This document shows positions 7,473 through 15,357 of a DNA stretch of 35,724 bases, piece after piece. Under the pieces are notes generated by a model that saw nothing but the letters and a program-made list of their open reading frames with translations, made no database searches and was not told the origin of the DNA. Source of the DNA: Myxococcota bacterium (GTDB lineage: Bacteria > Myxococcota > XYA12-FULL-58-9 > JALHOP01). Position 1 is the stretch's first letter. Each line of letters begins with the position of its first letter. The stretch covers positions 1-35,724 of the forward strand of contig JALHOP010000024.1 of the NCBI GenBank assembly GCA_022842935.1. Reading direction: 5' to 3'. The translations under genes were made by a program, and so were the position numbers.

Positions 7473-8375
7473 ATGACCACCATCGTCGCCTTGGGATTTT
7501 TCTTGGTCGCAAGTCACCAGCCTCGGGAGCTCGGCAAGGTGGCCTTCGAGCGTGACTTCGAGGTCGCCCGTGCGCGTGCGCTTGCGTCTGGCAAGCCCAT
7601 GCTCGTGTTGTTCGACGAGGTTCCGGGTTGTCACAACTGTACGTCGTTCGGGGACACGGTGCTCTCTGATGACCTCATCGTCGCGGCCGCCGATAGCGCC
7701 TTCGTTCCGGTTGCCGTCTACAACAACCACGATGGCGCCGACCGTCTGGTGCTCGAACGCTTCAAGGAGCCACCCTGGAACAACCCCGTGGTGCGCATCA
7801 TGGACGCCGAGGGACGGGACCTCGCGCCGCGTCTTGCCGACACGTATGAAAAAGAAGCACTCGCGCGTCAGATGGTCGCCGCGCTTACCGGGGCGAAAAG
7901 GGAGGTTCCGGGGTACCTGCGCGCGCTCGCGGATGAAGCCGATGCCCATCAGCCCTTGTACGTGTCCATGGGTTGCTTCTGGTCGGGCGAGGCGTGCCTC
8001 GGGGCGCTCGACGGAGTCGCGAGCACGCGAACCGGATTTCTCGAGGGACATGAGGTTGTCGAGGTATTGCCGGCACACGGTCATGACGCCGCGAGTGTCG
8101 CCAAACGTGCTCTCGGCGCGGGGTGTGCTATCGCGGTCTATGCGAGCACCCCGGCTCAGCGCGAGGCGCTGGTCAACGCCGGTGTCACAGCACAGCTCAC
8201 GACCGATACGTTTCGTTTCTCGGCCACAGACGACAAATATTCGTTGCGCTCTCACGTGCTCGCGCGCGTAGGGCTAACACCCGTTCAAGCAACCCGAGTC
8301 AACGCCGCGCTTGCCGCTGGTCGGGACCCCTTGCCGTGGCTTACGCCTCGTCAAGCGGCGCAGCTCAGGCGCTGA
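7473..8375 (+). CDS. Thioredoxin-like domain fused to an MsrA-like domain, 300 aa
   Basis: The N-terminal half (about residues 20-140) has a thioredoxin-like fold signature with the redox pair C53-x-x-C56 inside VPGCHNCT. This closely resembles the VPGUxxT (seleno)protein family, with Cys at the selenocysteine position and a second Cys where the family name has Thr. The C-terminal half (about 160-300) carries GCFWSGEA (C168), the active-site motif of peptide methionine sulfoxide reductase A, and a shortened MsrA-like continuation (TGFLEGHEVVEV, DDKYSLRSH). The likely role is a thiol redox or methionine repair factor. The first 14 residues are hydrophobic and may be an export signal. The Msr half is divergent enough that activity is uncertain. 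Its end overlaps the convergent PilZ-STAS gene by 11 bases. Confidence 0.75.
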   Translation: MTTIVALGFFLVASHQPRELGKVAFERDFEVARARALASGKPMLVLFDEVPGCHNCTSFGDTVLSDDLIVAAADSAFVPVAVYNNHDGADRLVLERFKEPPWNNPVVRIMDAEGRDLAPRLADTYEKEALARQMVAALTGAKREVPGYLRALADEADAHQPLYVSMGCFWSGEACLGALDGVASTRTGFLEGHEVVEVLPAHGHDAASVAKRALGAGCAIAVYASTPAQREALVNAGVTAQLTTDTFRFSATDDKYSLRSHVLARVGLTPVQATRVNAALAAGRDPLPWLTPRQAAQLRR

Positions 8376-9078
8376 GACGAGCGAACGCGTCTTCGGCGTC
8401 GCTGACTGTGTCGAATGCCATGAACGTATCGGCTGCGTGCGCATCACGAACCGCCCGTCGAAGCTGCAGAACGCCCACGCTGCGCGGTCCAACGAGGCCA
8501 CCGACGAGGTTTGCGTGGGGAAGCTCGCCCAGCCACGCGCTGAAGTCTTTCAATCCATCGGGTGCGCAGCAGACAAACTGCGTTGCATCAACGATCAAAA
8601 TCATGGGGTGCGGCAGCCGAGGTAGCTCCCGTGCGACCAGCGCGCGCAGCTCGATACAATCGTTCTTGTCGAGATATCCCGCCAGGGTGAGGGTGACTTG
8701 GTTGCCCCGGACGACAAGGCGGTATTTGACGCTGATCTCCGCATCGATTTCCTGGGCGGCTTCTCCGCTCAACGCGAGAAGGTGTGCGTCGAGGACCTCG
8801 CGGGTGACGTCATCGAGCTCGAAGAAGCGCACGCCCAGATAGCCACCTCGGTCACGGCGGACAACTTGCCCGTTCAAGTGGACCGGAAGCCCATTTGGCA
8901 GGCGAAATGCGATGCGCACACCACTGCCGAGCTGTAGGGCCGGCAAGTCTGTGATGAGAGCGCCGCCGCGGCTAAGGTTCACCACGGTTGCGGTCTGGGT
9001 GGATGCTGCAATCACAACGCTCGCCGCTTGCTGCATCGCGATACGGGGGTTTGCGCGTTTCTCTTCTGGGCTCGCCAT
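8365..9078 (-). CDS. PilZ-STAS fusion protein, last gene of the chemosensory operon, 237 aa
   Basis: The N-terminal PilZ domain (about residues 5-105) keeps both c-di-GMP contact motifs: R8-x-x-x-R12 and N34-x-S36-x-x-G39 (NLSRGG). It probably binds the messenger. The C-terminal 120 residues look like a STAS (anti-sigma-factor-antagonist) domain, with strands YRLVVRGNQVTLTLAGYLD and MILIVDATQFVCCAPDGL. At the usual phospho-Ser position before Gly-Leu the sequence has Asp, with Ala-Pro before it. It begins two bases after the receiver gene stops, so it is almost certainly an output or modulator of the Che operon. PilZ links it to c-di-GMP-controlled behaviour; STAS suggests a binding partner. 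Its tail overlaps the convergent thioredoxin-MsrA gene by 11 bases. Confidence 0.82.
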   Translation of the reverse strand: MASPEEKRANPRIAMQQAASVVIAASTQTATVVNLSRGGALITDLPALQLGSGVRIAFRLPNGLPVHLNGQVVRRDRGGYLGVRFFELDDVTREVLDAHLLALSGEAAQEIDAEISVKYRLVVRGNQVTLTLAGYLDKNDCIELRALVARELPRLPHPMILIVDATQFVCCAPDGLKDFSAWLGELPHANLVGGLVGPRSVGVLQLRRAVRDAHAADTFMAFDTVSDAEDAFARLSA

Positions 9079-9080
9079 CT

Positions 9081-9461
9081 TCAGCGGCGCTCTGCCAGCT
9101 CCAGGTGGCCGCGCACTTTTTGCAAGAGCTCGGTTCGCCCGATTGGCTTGGTGATGAAGTCGTCACAGCCGGCTGCGTAGGCCTCGGTGATCATGCTCTG
9201 GTCGCCCTTGGTCGTCACCATGATGATCGGGATACGTTTGGTCGCTTCGTCGCCCTTCAAGGTTCGGCAACATTGCAGGCCGTCGACGTTCGGCATGACG
9301 ACGTCGAGAAGGATGAGGTCGGGTGGCGGCGAACGACGCGCCGCCGTGATGGCTTCGGCCCCGTCGGTAGCCGTGAGCAGCTGGTAGTCCGTGTAACGAA
9401 ACATCAGCCGCTCGAACGACAGCACCGTGGGGGAGTCGTCGACCATGAGGATACGCTTCAC
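9081..9461 (-). CDS. Single-domain response regulator (CheY-like), 126 aa
   Basis: A lone receiver domain with the acidic pocket D8/D9, phosphoacceptor D53 (LILLDVVMP), the Thr of MVTT and the conserved Lys of DFITKPIG (K105). It is expected to accept phosphate from the CheA of this operon and pass the signal on by protein contact. I start it at the GTG at 9461, which overlaps the cheR stop as GTGA. The frame stays open upstream but only as a shadow of cheR. PGKP-like Ser/Thr output residues typical of flagellar CheY cannot be confirmed, and no flagellar genes are nearby, so a non-flagellar role is likely. The next gene, PilZ-STAS, follows after two bases. Confidence 0.9.
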   Translation of the reverse strand: MKRILMVDDSPTVLSFERLMFRYTDYQLLTATDGAEAITAARRSPPPDLILLDVVMPNVDGLQCCRTLKGDEATKRIPIIMVTTKGDQSMITEAYAAGCDDFITKPIGRTELLQKVRGHLELAERR

Positions 9462-10300
9462 GTGCTGCCCGCCCCTTCCGCGCGTTTGCGTGGCGTGTAG
9501 ATGGGGTAGCCCCCCCAGGGGGCACGGTCGAAAATTCGCCGAGCAGCCGAAACCGTCTCGGCCGCGCCCAGCAGAAGGTAGCCGCCCCCGAGCAAAGCTT
9601 CGTGCGCCCTTGTCAGCATGGCCGCTTTCGCGGACGCATCGAAATAGATGAGCAAGTTGCGAAGCAGTACGATGTCGTAGCCGACGAACCCGGCCCAACT
9701 CTCGGCAAGGTTGGCTCGGCGAAACTGCGCCATCGCGCGTAGCGTGCCTACGGCGCGATATTGGCCATCGTGGGGCTGGAAGTACCTCGCAGCCACGGCG
9801 GAGGGAACGCCTCGCTCGACTTCACGGCGGGTGTAGACGCCAGCGGCGGCTCGCTCGATGCGCTTGGCCGAAATATCAACACCCGTGATCTCGACACGCG
9901 AGGCGCAGAAGTTGGGGAAGTGCTCACGCAGGAGGATCGCGATGCTATAGACCTCTTGGCCGGTGGAGCAACCAGCACACAAGATGCGAAGCCGACGCGT
10001 CTCGGCACGTCTCTCCATGACGCGCGGGAGGACGAAGGCGCGGAGCGCCTCGAACGCGGGAGTGTCACGGAAGAACGACGTCTCGCAGTTCACCAGACCG
10101 TCGACGAGCTCGCTCGAAGAATCGTCGAGCGGCGGGCGCAGGTGGTCGATGAGGGGCGTAACCCCGTTCATGCCGCGGCTGCGTGCGATGTGCTCGAGCC
10201 GCGCTTCGAGGAGCTCGGCACGCCGGCGGTCGAGTGACGTCCCAGCGTAGGCGTGCAGAGCCTGGGAGAGCGTCTGGTAGTCGACGTCGCAAAGAGCCAT
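9458..10300 (-). CDS. cheR: CheR-type chemoreceptor methyltransferase, 280 aa
   Basis: An S-adenosylmethionine-dependent glutamate methyltransferase acting on chemoreceptors. The N-terminal helical CheR_N domain (about 1-60) is followed by NCETSFFRD, the family signature before the Rossmann domain, then SAM-binding motif CAGCSTGQEVYS (about 107-118), the acidic VDIS strand end, and LLRNLLIYFD near residue 215. The size is typical. It lies 64 bases downstream of cheB and overlaps the receiver gene by GTGA. With cheB it forms the adaptation pair for the soluble MCP encoded in the same operon. There are no C-terminal TPRs. Confidence 0.93.
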   Translation of the reverse strand: MALCDVDYQTLSQALHAYAGTSLDRRRAELLEARLEHIARSRGMNGVTPLIDHLRPPLDDSSSELVDGLVNCETSFFRDTPAFEALRAFVLPRVMERRAETRRLRILCAGCSTGQEVYSIAILLREHFPNFCASRVEITGVDISAKRIERAAAGVYTRREVERGVPSAVAARYFQPHDGQYRAVGTLRAMAQFRRANLAESWAGFVGYDIVLLRNLLIYFDASAKAAMLTRAHEALLGGGYLLLGAAETVSAARRIFDRAPWGGYPIYTPRKRAEGAGST

Positions 10301-10364
10301 GGCAGTTAGTCCGTCTCCATGTTTGCCGTTGTCGTGCCCCCAACGTCCGTGCGCCGCGTCACGT

Positions 10365-11429
10365 TCACTCCCTTGCGACCAGACGGCGTGTCAGTTCTCG
10401 GGCCACCTCCGTGATCGGCAGCACCTTGCTCGCAAGCCCGGCCTTCACGATCTCACCAGGCATGCCCCACACCACGCTGGTCGCTTCGTCTTGCGCGTAG
10501 ATCTCACCGCCCGCTGCGCGGATGGTCTGCGCGCCCAAGAGGCCGTCACTTCCCATTCCAGTTAGCACCAATCCGAGCGCGCGCGGCCCGTATGCGGTCG
10601 CGACAGACTCGAATAACAAGTCTACCGAGGGCCGGCAGGAACGCACGGGAGCCTCGTCAGAAAGTAGCACGCGGGGGATGCCACTTGCGTCGCGGCGTAT
10701 GCGCATGTGTTGGCCGCCGGGTGCGATGTACACATGCCCGGACAGCAGCTGGGCGTGATGGGTCGCCTCGTGAACTTGAAGGGGCGTCCGCGCCGACAGA
10801 CTGGTCGCCAGCTGCTCCGTGAACAGCTTGGGCATGTGCTGTACCACGACGATCGGCACGGGCACGGTGCCCGACATGGACGCAAAGACCTCCGCGAGCG
10901 CCATGGGACCTCCGGTCGAGACGCCGATCGCGATGACCTCGATGCGCCTGTTCGACGTGGGCTGTAGGCTAGGGCGGAGCAATGGAGACGGTGGCGATAG
11001 TCCGCTTTGGCGAAGTCGTGGTGCCCGCTGCGCGAGCGCATGTAACTTGTCGACAAGAATGGCTCGTAGCTCGCGTGGCAGCTCTCCATTTGTACTGACG
11101 GTGGACGGCTTGGTCACATAGTCTGCGGCGCCTGCCGCGAGTGCCTCGATGGTGACCAGCGCCCCGCGCCGACTCAAGGAGCTGAAGACCAGGACCGGGT
11201 TGAAGTGACGGCGGCGGCGTAGCTCCCGCAAGAAGGCGATGCCGTCCATCGTCGGCATCTCGATGTCCAGGAGCACGAGGTCAGGATTAAGCTCCTCGAT
11301 GCGGTCGAGCGCGACTTGGCCGTTTTCAGCCGTGCCTACCACATCGATCGAGCTGTCCGAGGCAAGTAGCCGCGTCACCATGGAGCGGCTGACCCTCGAG
11401 TCGTCGACGATGAGGAGGCGGATACTCAA
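10365..11429 (-). CDS. cheB: CheB: receiver-methylesterase, 354 aa
   Basis: A protein-glutamate methylesterase/glutaminase. The N-terminal receiver (1-125) has D9/D10 and phosphoacceptor D55 (LLDIEMP), with the Lys of YVTKPS at 107. The linker 125-160 is Pro/Ser-rich. The catalytic domain (about 163-350) keeps the Ser-His-Asp triad as S171 in GVSTGGP, H198 in VVQHMP and D295 in TGMGSDG. Phosphorylation by CheA should activate it against the methylated MCP. The start is a TTG at 11429 that overlaps the MCP stop as TTGA, so translation is probably coupled. There is no ATG near the N-terminus in this frame. Confidence 0.95.
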   Translation of the reverse strand: MSIRLLIVDDSRVSRSMVTRLLASDSSIDVVGTAENGQVALDRIEELNPDLVLLDIEMPTMDGIAFLRELRRRRHFNPVLVFSSLSRRGALVTIEALAAGAADYVTKPSTVSTNGELPRELRAILVDKLHALAQRAPRLRQSGLSPPSPLLRPSLQPTSNRRIEVIAIGVSTGGPMALAEVFASMSGTVPVPIVVVQHMPKLFTEQLATSLSARTPLQVHEATHHAQLLSGHVYIAPGGQHMRIRRDASGIPRVLLSDEAPVRSCRPSVDLLFESVATAYGPRALGLVLTGMGSDGLLGAQTIRAAGGEIYAQDEATSVVWGMPGEIVKAGLASKVLPITEVARELTRRLVARE

Positions 11430-12712
11430 ACGCTGAAGCCCGACGATAGCGCCAAGAGCTCGTTCGAGACCCGCTGGACCTCGCTTGCGGCCGATTGAGT
11501 TTGGCTCGCGCCATAGGCTGTTTGCTTAGCTGCCTCTGCGACAGTGGCGATGTTGTGTGCGATACCGGACACGCCCCGCGATGCCTCGCTGACGTTGCGC
11601 GCGATGTCGCCGGTGGTCACCGACTGTTGTTCGACCGCGCTCGCGATGGTGCTCTGGATCTCACTGATCTGACTGATAATGGTGCTGATCTCGCCGATCG
11701 CGGCCGTCGCCTGACCCGTGCTCGCTTGGATCGATTCGATGCGCTGGCTGATGTCATCGGTCGCTCGCGCGGTCTCCTTGGCGAGCTCCTTCACCTCGTT
11801 GGCGACGACCGCGAAGCCCTTGCCGACCTCGCCGGCGCGGGCGGCTTCGATGGTTGCGTTGAGCGCGAGCAGATTCGTCTGTTGAGCGATACTGGTGATG
11901 ACCTTGATGACGGCGCCGATCTCGTTGCTACTCGTCCCCAGGCGACCGATCGTCTCGGTGGTGCCGCGTGCCACGCTGACGGCGCGTTCGGCGACCTTCG
12001 CGGCGTCAATCGCGTTGCGGGCAATCTCGTTGATCGACGCCGAGAGCTCCTCGCTCGCGGTTGCCACGGTCTCGACCGCGCGTTGGACCTCCTCGGCGGC
12101 GGACTGGGCGAGTGTTGCAGTCGAGGCCGTCTGCTCGGAGGCAGCTGTCATCTCGGTCGAGATCAGGCCCAGCCCGTCCGAGGAGCCGGCGAGTGACGAG
12201 GCCGTGCTCACCACCTTCTTGCTCATGGTGATGACGTAGTTCTGTAGCTCCGCTACGGCTTGTTCTAGACGACCGAGCTGGTCGTCACCCTCGACGACGA
12301 CCGCGGTGGTGAGGTTGCCACGGGCAAACCCCAGTAGCGCCTCATGAAGGCGCTCGATGCGCTCAGCGCCGGGGGCCTCGCGGCTATCCCCGAGCACGAG
12401 ATGCGCGGCATGCCCGACCACACCTCCATGATGGCGGATTGGCGAAATGGTTGCTTGCCCCTTTACACGCTTCAGTCGCGCGCGGTTGCCTCTTGGGGCT
12501 GCATCGAAAAGCTCCTCGAGAGGCATGCCGAGGATGTCCATGCCCTTGAAGGCGCGCTCGGCGCTCACGTTTGCATACACGACGCGCATCGCGGTGTCTG
12601 CGAGCACGATTGGGGTTGGCAGCGCCTCGAGGCTCGCAACCAAGCCCTCCGCGGAGCGCAGCTCGAACGACGATGGTCCGGCCTTCGTGGGTGTCTTCTT
12701 CTTGGTCGCCAT
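11426..12712 (-). CDS. Soluble methyl-accepting chemotaxis protein with PAS-like sensor, 428 aa
   Basis: A chemoreceptor without any membrane segment, so cytoplasmic. Residues about 20-110 form a PAS-like sensor ([24 protein letters not shown]). A short HAMP-like or linker helix follows (about 120-165), then the long Ala/Glu-rich MA signalling hairpin. The highly conserved tip is present at about 270-315 ([20 protein letters not shown] then [11 protein letters not shown]). Glu/Gln-rich methylation-type helices flank it ([17 protein letters not shown]). The basic N-terminus [10 protein letters not shown] is unusual for an MCP. The ATG at 12712 has GAGG seven bases upstream. Nine bases separate it from cheW. 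The ligand is unknown. Confidence 0.93.
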   Translation of the reverse strand: MATKKKTPTKAGPSSFELRSAEGLVASLEALPTPIVLADTAMRVVYANVSAERAFKGMDILGMPLEELFDAAPRGNRARLKRVKGQATISPIRHHGGVVGHAAHLVLGDSREAPGAERIERLHEALLGFARGNLTTAVVVEGDDQLGRLEQAVAELQNYVITMSKKVVSTASSLAGSSDGLGLISTEMTAASEQTASTATLAQSAAEEVQRAVETVATASEELSASINEIARNAIDAAKVAERAVSVARGTTETIGRLGTSSNEIGAVIKVITSIAQQTNLLALNATIEAARAGEVGKGFAVVANEVKELAKETARATDDISQRIESIQASTGQATAAIGEISTIISQISEIQSTIASAVEQQSVTTGDIARNVSEASRGVSGIAHNIATVAEAAKQTAYGASQTQSAASEVQRVSNELLALSSGFSV

Positions 12713-12721
12713 CTTCTGTCC

Positions 12722-13147
12722 TCAAGTCGGTGAAGCTACGCGCTTGGCGTCGAGCACCAAGAGCAAGCGGGATTCGAGCTTGTGAACCCCGACGATGAAG
12801 GCGCGGGGAGCACCGATGAGCGTCTGTGGTGGTGGTTCGAAAGAGTCTGCCGAAACAGTCAGAACATCTTCGACTGCGTCGACGACGAGGCTCACCGCTT
12901 CGTCACCGGCGCGTATGATCACGTGGGTGACGCTCGCGGCGGCTTCGCGCTCCCGCAAGTGCAAGCGGCGACGGAGGTCGACGGCTGCGATGACGTCGCC
13001 TCGCAAGTTGAGGAGGCCGCTTATCGCGGGGTCGGCCAACGGCACGGTCGTGAGGTCGCTTTCGCGCAGGACCTCTTGGACGTCGAACACCGATACGCCA
13101 CAGAGGAGCCCGTCGACGACGAAAGTGCAGAGCTGGGTCTCCTTCAC
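12722..13147 (-). CDS. cheW: CheW adaptor protein, 141 aa
   Basis: A scaffold linking CheA to the receptor. The whole protein is one CheW domain: the first subdomain begins LCTFVVDGLLCGVSVFDVQEV and contains the conserved GLLNLRGDVIAAVDLR segment (about 44-60), where Arg contacts receptor tips. The second subdomain continues to LLLVLDAKRV at the C-terminus. Typical length. It starts at GTG 13147, overlapping the cheA stop as GTGA, which suggests coupled translation and matched stoichiometry. Confidence 0.95.
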   Translation of the reverse strand: MKETQLCTFVVDGLLCGVSVFDVQEVLRESDLTTVPLADPAISGLLNLRGDVIAAVDLRRRLHLREREAAASVTHVIIRAGDEAVSLVVDAVEDVLTVSADSFEPPPQTLIGAPRAFIVGVHKLESRLLLVLDAKRVASPT

Positions 13148-15357
13148 GTGGTGTCTCCAGACGGGCGCGCGGCTCTCGCTACAGCGTCGGCATCGATGAT
13201 CTCGGCGACGCGTCCGTCGACGATGATGGTTCCCGATGAGCCACGACGAGGCGCGGGACCGACTTCGACACCGCTGACGTCGTCGATGACATCCATGATG
13301 CGCTCGACGATGATGCCGACACGCGTAATGTCGTCGTCGTAGACGATGGTGAAGAGCGCGTCGCTTGGTTCCGCTGCGCTAGCCCGCTCGCGCGGCTTTC
13401 GTCGACGCTCTTCGAAGATCTCGTTGCTGCGTACCAGGGGCAAGACACCGCCGCGATATTGAACTACGTCGCGGGCGCCGAGGCGCTCGACCTGCAAGCT
13501 GCGAAGCTCCTCGAGCCGGTCCACATGCTCGAGCGGAATGGCCATGTGTCCGCCATCGCGGAAAGAGGCGAGCAAGTAACGGCGCCTGGCGGGCTCTTCG
13601 GGGCGCTGCGCGGGACCTTTTCCTTCGCGGTTCGCGACCTCGTGCTCGAGGACATTTGCCACACGCGCGATGCCTTGCGCGTCGAGGATGATGCCGACTT
13701 TGCCGTCGCTCATCACTGTGACGCCGGAATAGACCGGGATCCCGTCGAGGTGACGCGATAGCGGCTTGACTACGATCTCTTCGGTATCCCCGATGTTGTC
13801 GACGATGAGGCCGAAGCGCTGCCGCGCTGCTTCGAGAACGACGATGTTCACTGCTTCGTCGGAGTCTGGCACCGCTTCGGGCAGTCGAGTCGGCGGCAAG
13901 CCCAGGACGGTCGCCAGGTCGACCAGCGGCAGCAGGGCGCCGCGCAGTCGCAATACGGGCGAAGCGTAGACTTTGTCGATGAGCTTGCTTACTTGCTCGG
14001 CCGGGACCCGTGTCAGCTCCGCGATGCTGACCTGGGGAAGTGCGTAGCGTCCTCCTCCACAGCGAACGATGAGCGCCTGGATGATTGCGAGGGTCAACGG
14101 TACGCGCAGACGGACAGTCATGCCGACGCCGCGCTTGGTGTCGAGATCGATGGTACCGCCGATCCGTTCGACCTGCGTCTTGACCACGTCGAGCCCAACG
14201 CCGCGTCCCGAGAGATTGGTCACCGCCTGGCGCGTCGAGAAGCCCGCGCGAAAGACGAGCTGGGCGAGGTCTCGCTCGCTCATCGTGACCGCCGCCTGTG
14301 TGTCGATGATGTTGCGGGCTACCGCCACGCCTTTGATGCGCGGCAGATCGAGCCCGGCGCCATCGTCGCTGACCTCGACCACGACCTGGCCGCCTTCATG
14401 GTAGGCGCCGAGCCGCACGAAGCCGTGTTCCGGTTTGCCAGCAGCGCGCCGCGCCTCTGGGGTTTCGACGCCATGGTCGACAGCGTTGCGTACCAAGTGG
14501 GTCAGCGGGTCCTTGATAGCCTGCAGGAGGCTACGGTCCACCTCGGTGTCCTGACCCACCATCTCAAGGTGCACTAACTTGTCGACACTCTTCGCCGTCT
14601 CACGGACCAGGCGCGGAAGCGCCGTCCACACCGAGCCGATGGGCTGGAGCCGCGCCTTCATGACCCCTTGCTGCAGCTCGCTGGTGATCGCCTTCAGGCG
14701 CTGGGTTGCCGCTGGCACCAGCGTGCTTCCGGGCTGGGCTAGACCCTGAACGATTTGGTTGCGCGCCAGCACGAGCTCGCCAACGTGATTGAGCAAGCGG
14801 TCGAGCAGATGAACGTCGACCCGCACGGTGCGATCCGTGCTCGCCGGCACATTGGGCTCGTGAAGGTCCTTTAGGGCTTCGGCCACGTTGGCGAACCCCC
14901 GGTGGACTGTTGCCGGCTCGTAGTCGGGGTTTTGTGTGTCGAGGCGCTCACGGAGGCTTGCGAAGTCGACGTCGCCCTCACTGTGAGTCGCCTCGACGGT
15001 CGGCAGCGTGCGGCGTATCGCATCGCCGACGGCGAGGAGCGCGCTCGCGATATCGGTGGTCATGCGGACGCGACCGTCTCGCAGCGACGACAAGAGGCTT
15101 TCGGCGCTGTGTGCCAGCGCCTCGAGCTGCGCGAACCCTAGCCAGGCGCAGGTTCCTTTGATGGTGTGGAAGCTTCTGAAGACGCTCGCGATCCGCTCAG
15201 GGTCACTACCGTTGGCCTCGAGGGCCATGACGTCGCTGGTGATGCGATCGAGGTGTTCACCGGTCTCGACCAGGAAATCCTTGACGATTGCGGCGATGTC
15301 CGAGGCGTCGTCCACTAGTTTGCGCTCGGGCGAGGGTTGCACAATACCCACGCGCAT
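13144..15357 (-). CDS. cheA: CheA histidine kinase with two CheW-like domains, 737 aa
   Basis: The central kinase of the operon. Hpt domain with phosphoacceptor H64 in FHTIKGT (about 20-125); no clear P2 CheY-binding domain, only a linker of about 45 residues; dimerisation helices (about 175-250, with LLNHVGELVLARNQ); ATPase domain with N box HLVRNAVDHG (287-296), G1 DDGAGL (331-336) and G2 GRGVGLD (384-390). The first CheW-like domain spans about 422-570. The second, more divergent one (about 590-735) starts RRRYLLASF and contains VVQYRGGVLPLV. I start at the ATG at 15357. The frame runs on upstream without protein-like sequence, and a GTG at 15315 is an alternative. The chosen start overlaps the divergent permease frame by 21 bases. 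Confidence 0.93.
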   Translation of the reverse strand: MRVGIVQPSPERKLVDDASDIAAIVKDFLVETGEHLDRITSDVMALEANGSDPERIASVFRSFHTIKGTCAWLGFAQLEALAHSAESLLSSLRDGRVRMTTDIASALLAVGDAIRRTLPTVEATHSEGDVDFASLRERLDTQNPDYEPATVHRGFANVAEALKDLHEPNVPASTDRTVRVDVHLLDRLLNHVGELVLARNQIVQGLAQPGSTLVPAATQRLKAITSELQQGVMKARLQPIGSVWTALPRLVRETAKSVDKLVHLEMVGQDTEVDRSLLQAIKDPLTHLVRNAVDHGVETPEARRAAGKPEHGFVRLGAYHEGGQVVVEVSDDGAGLDLPRIKGVAVARNIIDTQAAVTMSERDLAQLVFRAGFSTRQAVTNLSGRGVGLDVVKTQVERIGGTIDLDTKRGVGMTVRLRVPLTLAIIQALIVRCGGGRYALPQVSIAELTRVPAEQVSKLIDKVYASPVLRLRGALLPLVDLATVLGLPPTRLPEAVPDSDEAVNIVVLEAARQRFGLIVDNIGDTEEIVVKPLSRHLDGIPVYSGVTVMSDGKVGIILDAQGIARVANVLEHEVANREGKGPAQRPEEPARRRYLLASFRDGGHMAIPLEHVDRLEELRSLQVERLGARDVVQYRGGVLPLVRSNEIFEERRRKPRERASAAEPSDALFTIVYDDDITRVGIIVERIMDVIDDVSGVEVGPAPRRGSSGTIIVDGRVAEIIDADAVARAARPSGDTT

